64,000 bases of DNA, taken from positions 2,300,501-2,364,500 of the forward strand of contig JARHVA010001471.1 of assembly GCA_037957365.1 (NCBI GenBank), given 5' to 3'. The notes beneath the pieces were generated by a model that searched no databases, had not been told where the DNA came from, and saw nothing but the letters and a program-made list of their open reading frames with translations. Positions within the stretch are counted from its first letter, which is position 1. Each line of letters opens with the position of its first letter. A program made the position numbers and the translations under genes. The stretch comes from Torreya grandis. Its lineage: Eukaryota > Streptophyta > Pinopsida > Cupressales > Taxaceae. Shown here one piece after another: positions 62,011-64,000 of the stretch.

Positions 62011-63140
62011 AACCACTGGGCTAGTTATTGGTCCTATTGTTACCACTAGCACTATGGACGATGATGGAAATATACTACTAAGGAGTGCCACTAGGCCACT
62101 TACATCATGATATTGCTAAGGCTACACATCTGACATTGGTTGGATTGGAATACTTATGCTCACATTTTATCTGGTCAGGGTAGCACCCCAAGGTTTAGAG
62201 GTATCCTCACTTATCTCTTCATAAGGAATAACTTATTCAATCATAAAATTCCAGTCCACATATACAAAATGGTAAAACAATAGGTTGAAAATGGGGTTAG
62301 TTAGCAATATTCTATTTTCCTATGAGGGATCTATCACATGAGCTTACACCATAGGTCTAAAGGGGGATGTGCATCTAGTGCATCTCTAATGGTCAAATTT
62401 TGTAAGGACTTCAATCATTCTTCACCTATCAACTATGGATCTCATTTTATGGCTTTAATGTTTCCCTCCTCTTGGTACTACTATAATTCAAGAGATCCTT
62501 CACCATGCCCTTCCCACTTGTTACATGTTCTCTTGACACTTGTAGGTTCCATATCTTTCATCAACCCATGCCTCCTTCTATTATAAGCCTATCTCATAAG
62601 CTCTCAAGTGTCAAATTTCTCATCCCCCACCTACACATCTCCTTATTACATGTTGTGTTTTCCCATACACAAGAGAACTTTAGCCTTCAATTCTCATGAT
62701 TTCAAAATCATAGTCCACCATTATCTTCTTAATTTCAGTGCCAAACTCTCTTATAAATGAGCCTCTGGGTTCACGTAAGAATTGATATTCTACTTATTCA
62801 GGGTAGGTATATGTCAAAACTATGAATTCAAGCACATAGTTGTTTAGTGCCCCTTACCACCATTTGTTTTTAGTTCTAGTCCAAGTGGTGTTTAAGTTCT
62901 CAAGCCTTTTTAGGCACTCTTTTATCTATTTGAGGTGTTGTCTATATCTTTTACTTCTATGCATTACATATACAACCAACCATTAGTACACTTACTCAGG
63001 TATTTCAAAATAGTACCTTATATAGAGCATCATATAGATGGATCTGGACACACTTCCTTAGTTTCTATCATCTACAAGTTGGATGCCTCATCACAAAGCT
63101 ATCTTCCATTTATTCTAACTAGTACTTGATGTTCTCAAGG
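62011..63140 (-). pseudogene. Decayed 5' ORF upstream of gag, unknown
   Basis: The minus strand shows MHRSKRYRQHLK, IKECLKRLENLNTTWTRTKN, GALNNYVLEFIVLTYTYPE, VEYQFLREPRGSFIREFGTE, IKKIMVDYDFEIMRIEG with three stops in about 95 codons. In a shifted frame CNKEMCRWGMRNLTLESL and WNLQVSREHVTSGKGMVKDL follow. Basic and probably helical. Not recognised. It is in the position of the gag N-terminus or an extra 5' ORF of the minus-strand element. Confidence 0.4.
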
Positions 63141-64000
63141 GAGAGTTAGATAATTATTATGGGGCACCATTATAGTAATAAAATTCAACATGGGTCTTGA
63201 TAACAAAACTAAAATATTTTATAAAAGTAGGATGTTAAGTCATTGGCTCTATTAGGGACTTATCTAGATGTCCAAGTCAGGTCTAGACTTGTTACAACTA
63301 GGAGGAAACCTAGACTAATCATGTATGATCAACATTTGTCCCTAAGCTACACAAACATCACTTCACATAAGGTGCAAGCCTTATGAACTCACCTAAATCA
63401 TAGCAGAGAAATGATTGGGGCCCATGTTGGGCTAGTTTTGCCATGGCATAACTCTATCTTCTAGGGACTTTAGTTATTAAAATGGTGGTGGTAAGTTTAT
63501 TGGTATAAATTGTTCTAGGGGTAATTCAACTATCTATTGGGCACAAACCTATATGATATGATTCTATAGATTCATGGGTTTAAGCCTTTGGTTTCTTTAT
63601 CTTAGCCTTATTCAAGCACTTGGGGGGTTTATTGGAGTAATTAGATGAATGACTTAGGTTTAGGATCATGCTTTGGCACAAGTATCATCATGAGGAATGG
63701 GGTCTTTCATATACTTAAATTATTTATATATAGGATGATGATGTCATCATAAACTATAGAAATGCCATGAAAGGGTAGGGATGAAGTCTTGTTGAAACTT
63801 AATATTCATAATATCAAGCTAAGCATTACAACTATTATAAACATTATGCAAACCATTCTCATTCTAATCCTATAACCATAACCATGTAACCTAGACTAAC
63901 ACTCATAGATGCAATGGCATTCATAATTAAATAGAGTTCAAATACATAGTATATATCAATAAAAACTAAGAAAATGCTTTTATTAAAGATATTAAAGGCC
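63141..64000. other. No gene recognised
   Basis: Probably leader or 5' LTR side of the minus-strand gypsy element; no LTR end or primer site seen before the window ends. Confidence 0.35.

Overview
This window looks like intergenic DNA from a very large, AT-rich plant nuclear genome. A conifer or other gymnosperm is my best guess, because decayed LTR retrotransposons of several lineages lie tens of kilobases deep with almost no intact reading frames. The longest uninterrupted frame is about 220 codons and belongs to a broken Ty1/copia element. I see no rRNA, tRNA, CRISPR array or prokaryotic feature, and no intact host gene. The species is inference; no diagnostic marker is present.

Layout from left to right. 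1-7.5 kb: a minus-strand Ty3/gypsy element with the Tat-type layout (reverse transcriptase, RNase H, second archaeal-type RNase H, integrase). Its 3' untranslated region carries repeated hairpins, and the edge of its 3' LTR is at bases 1-102. 7.5-12.3 kb: AT-rich, nothing recognised. 12.3-13.5 kb: a plus-strand plant-mobile-domain (PMD) pseudogene. 15.3-17.5 kb: a long decayed minus-strand ORF of unknown family, with a TATA box upstream at 18.4 kb. 19.9-25.6 kb: a tandem array LTR-internal-LTR-internal-LTR of a non-coding, non-autonomous retrotransposon on the minus strand, with tRNA-Met-type primer sites; its rightmost LTR is swollen by a (CA)n tract. 29.1-30.6 kb: a minus-strand gypsy RNase H/integrase remnant.

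30.8-32.4 kb: the only recognisable host-type gene, a minus-strand pseudogene of a class C glycosyl hydrolase family 9 endo-beta-1,4-glucanase (end of the GH9 domain, proline/lysine linker, CBM49). 34.3-38.5 kb: a Ty1/copia element (plus strand) with gag, protease, integrase, reverse transcriptase, RNase H, polypurine tract and 3' LTR, but no 5' LTR. Its 3' LTR abuts the middle of a gypsy reverse transcriptase domain (38.5-39.3 kb), so it was inserted into an older element. 43.9-44.3 kb: a gypsy gag start. 45-48.1 kb: a gypsy integrase tail with tandem repeats. 48.6-49.9 kb: an LTR of the same family as the one at the left edge. 53-56.1 kb: a plus-strand gypsy element (5' ORFs, gag, RT) that ends abruptly against 56.1-63.1 kb, a minus-strand gypsy element of the same general type (INT, RH, RT, protease, zinc knuckle, gag, 5' ORF).

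None of these parts forms a working system. Most in-frame stops sit where the family has Gln, Trp or Arg, which fits long-term deamination of methylated cytosine. I did not find a convincing new functional system. The best leads are the tandem LTR array, the long unknown decayed ORF, the hairpin family with co-varying arms, and the GH9-CBM49 pseudogene. Domain calls rest on motif reading by eye; no database search was run.
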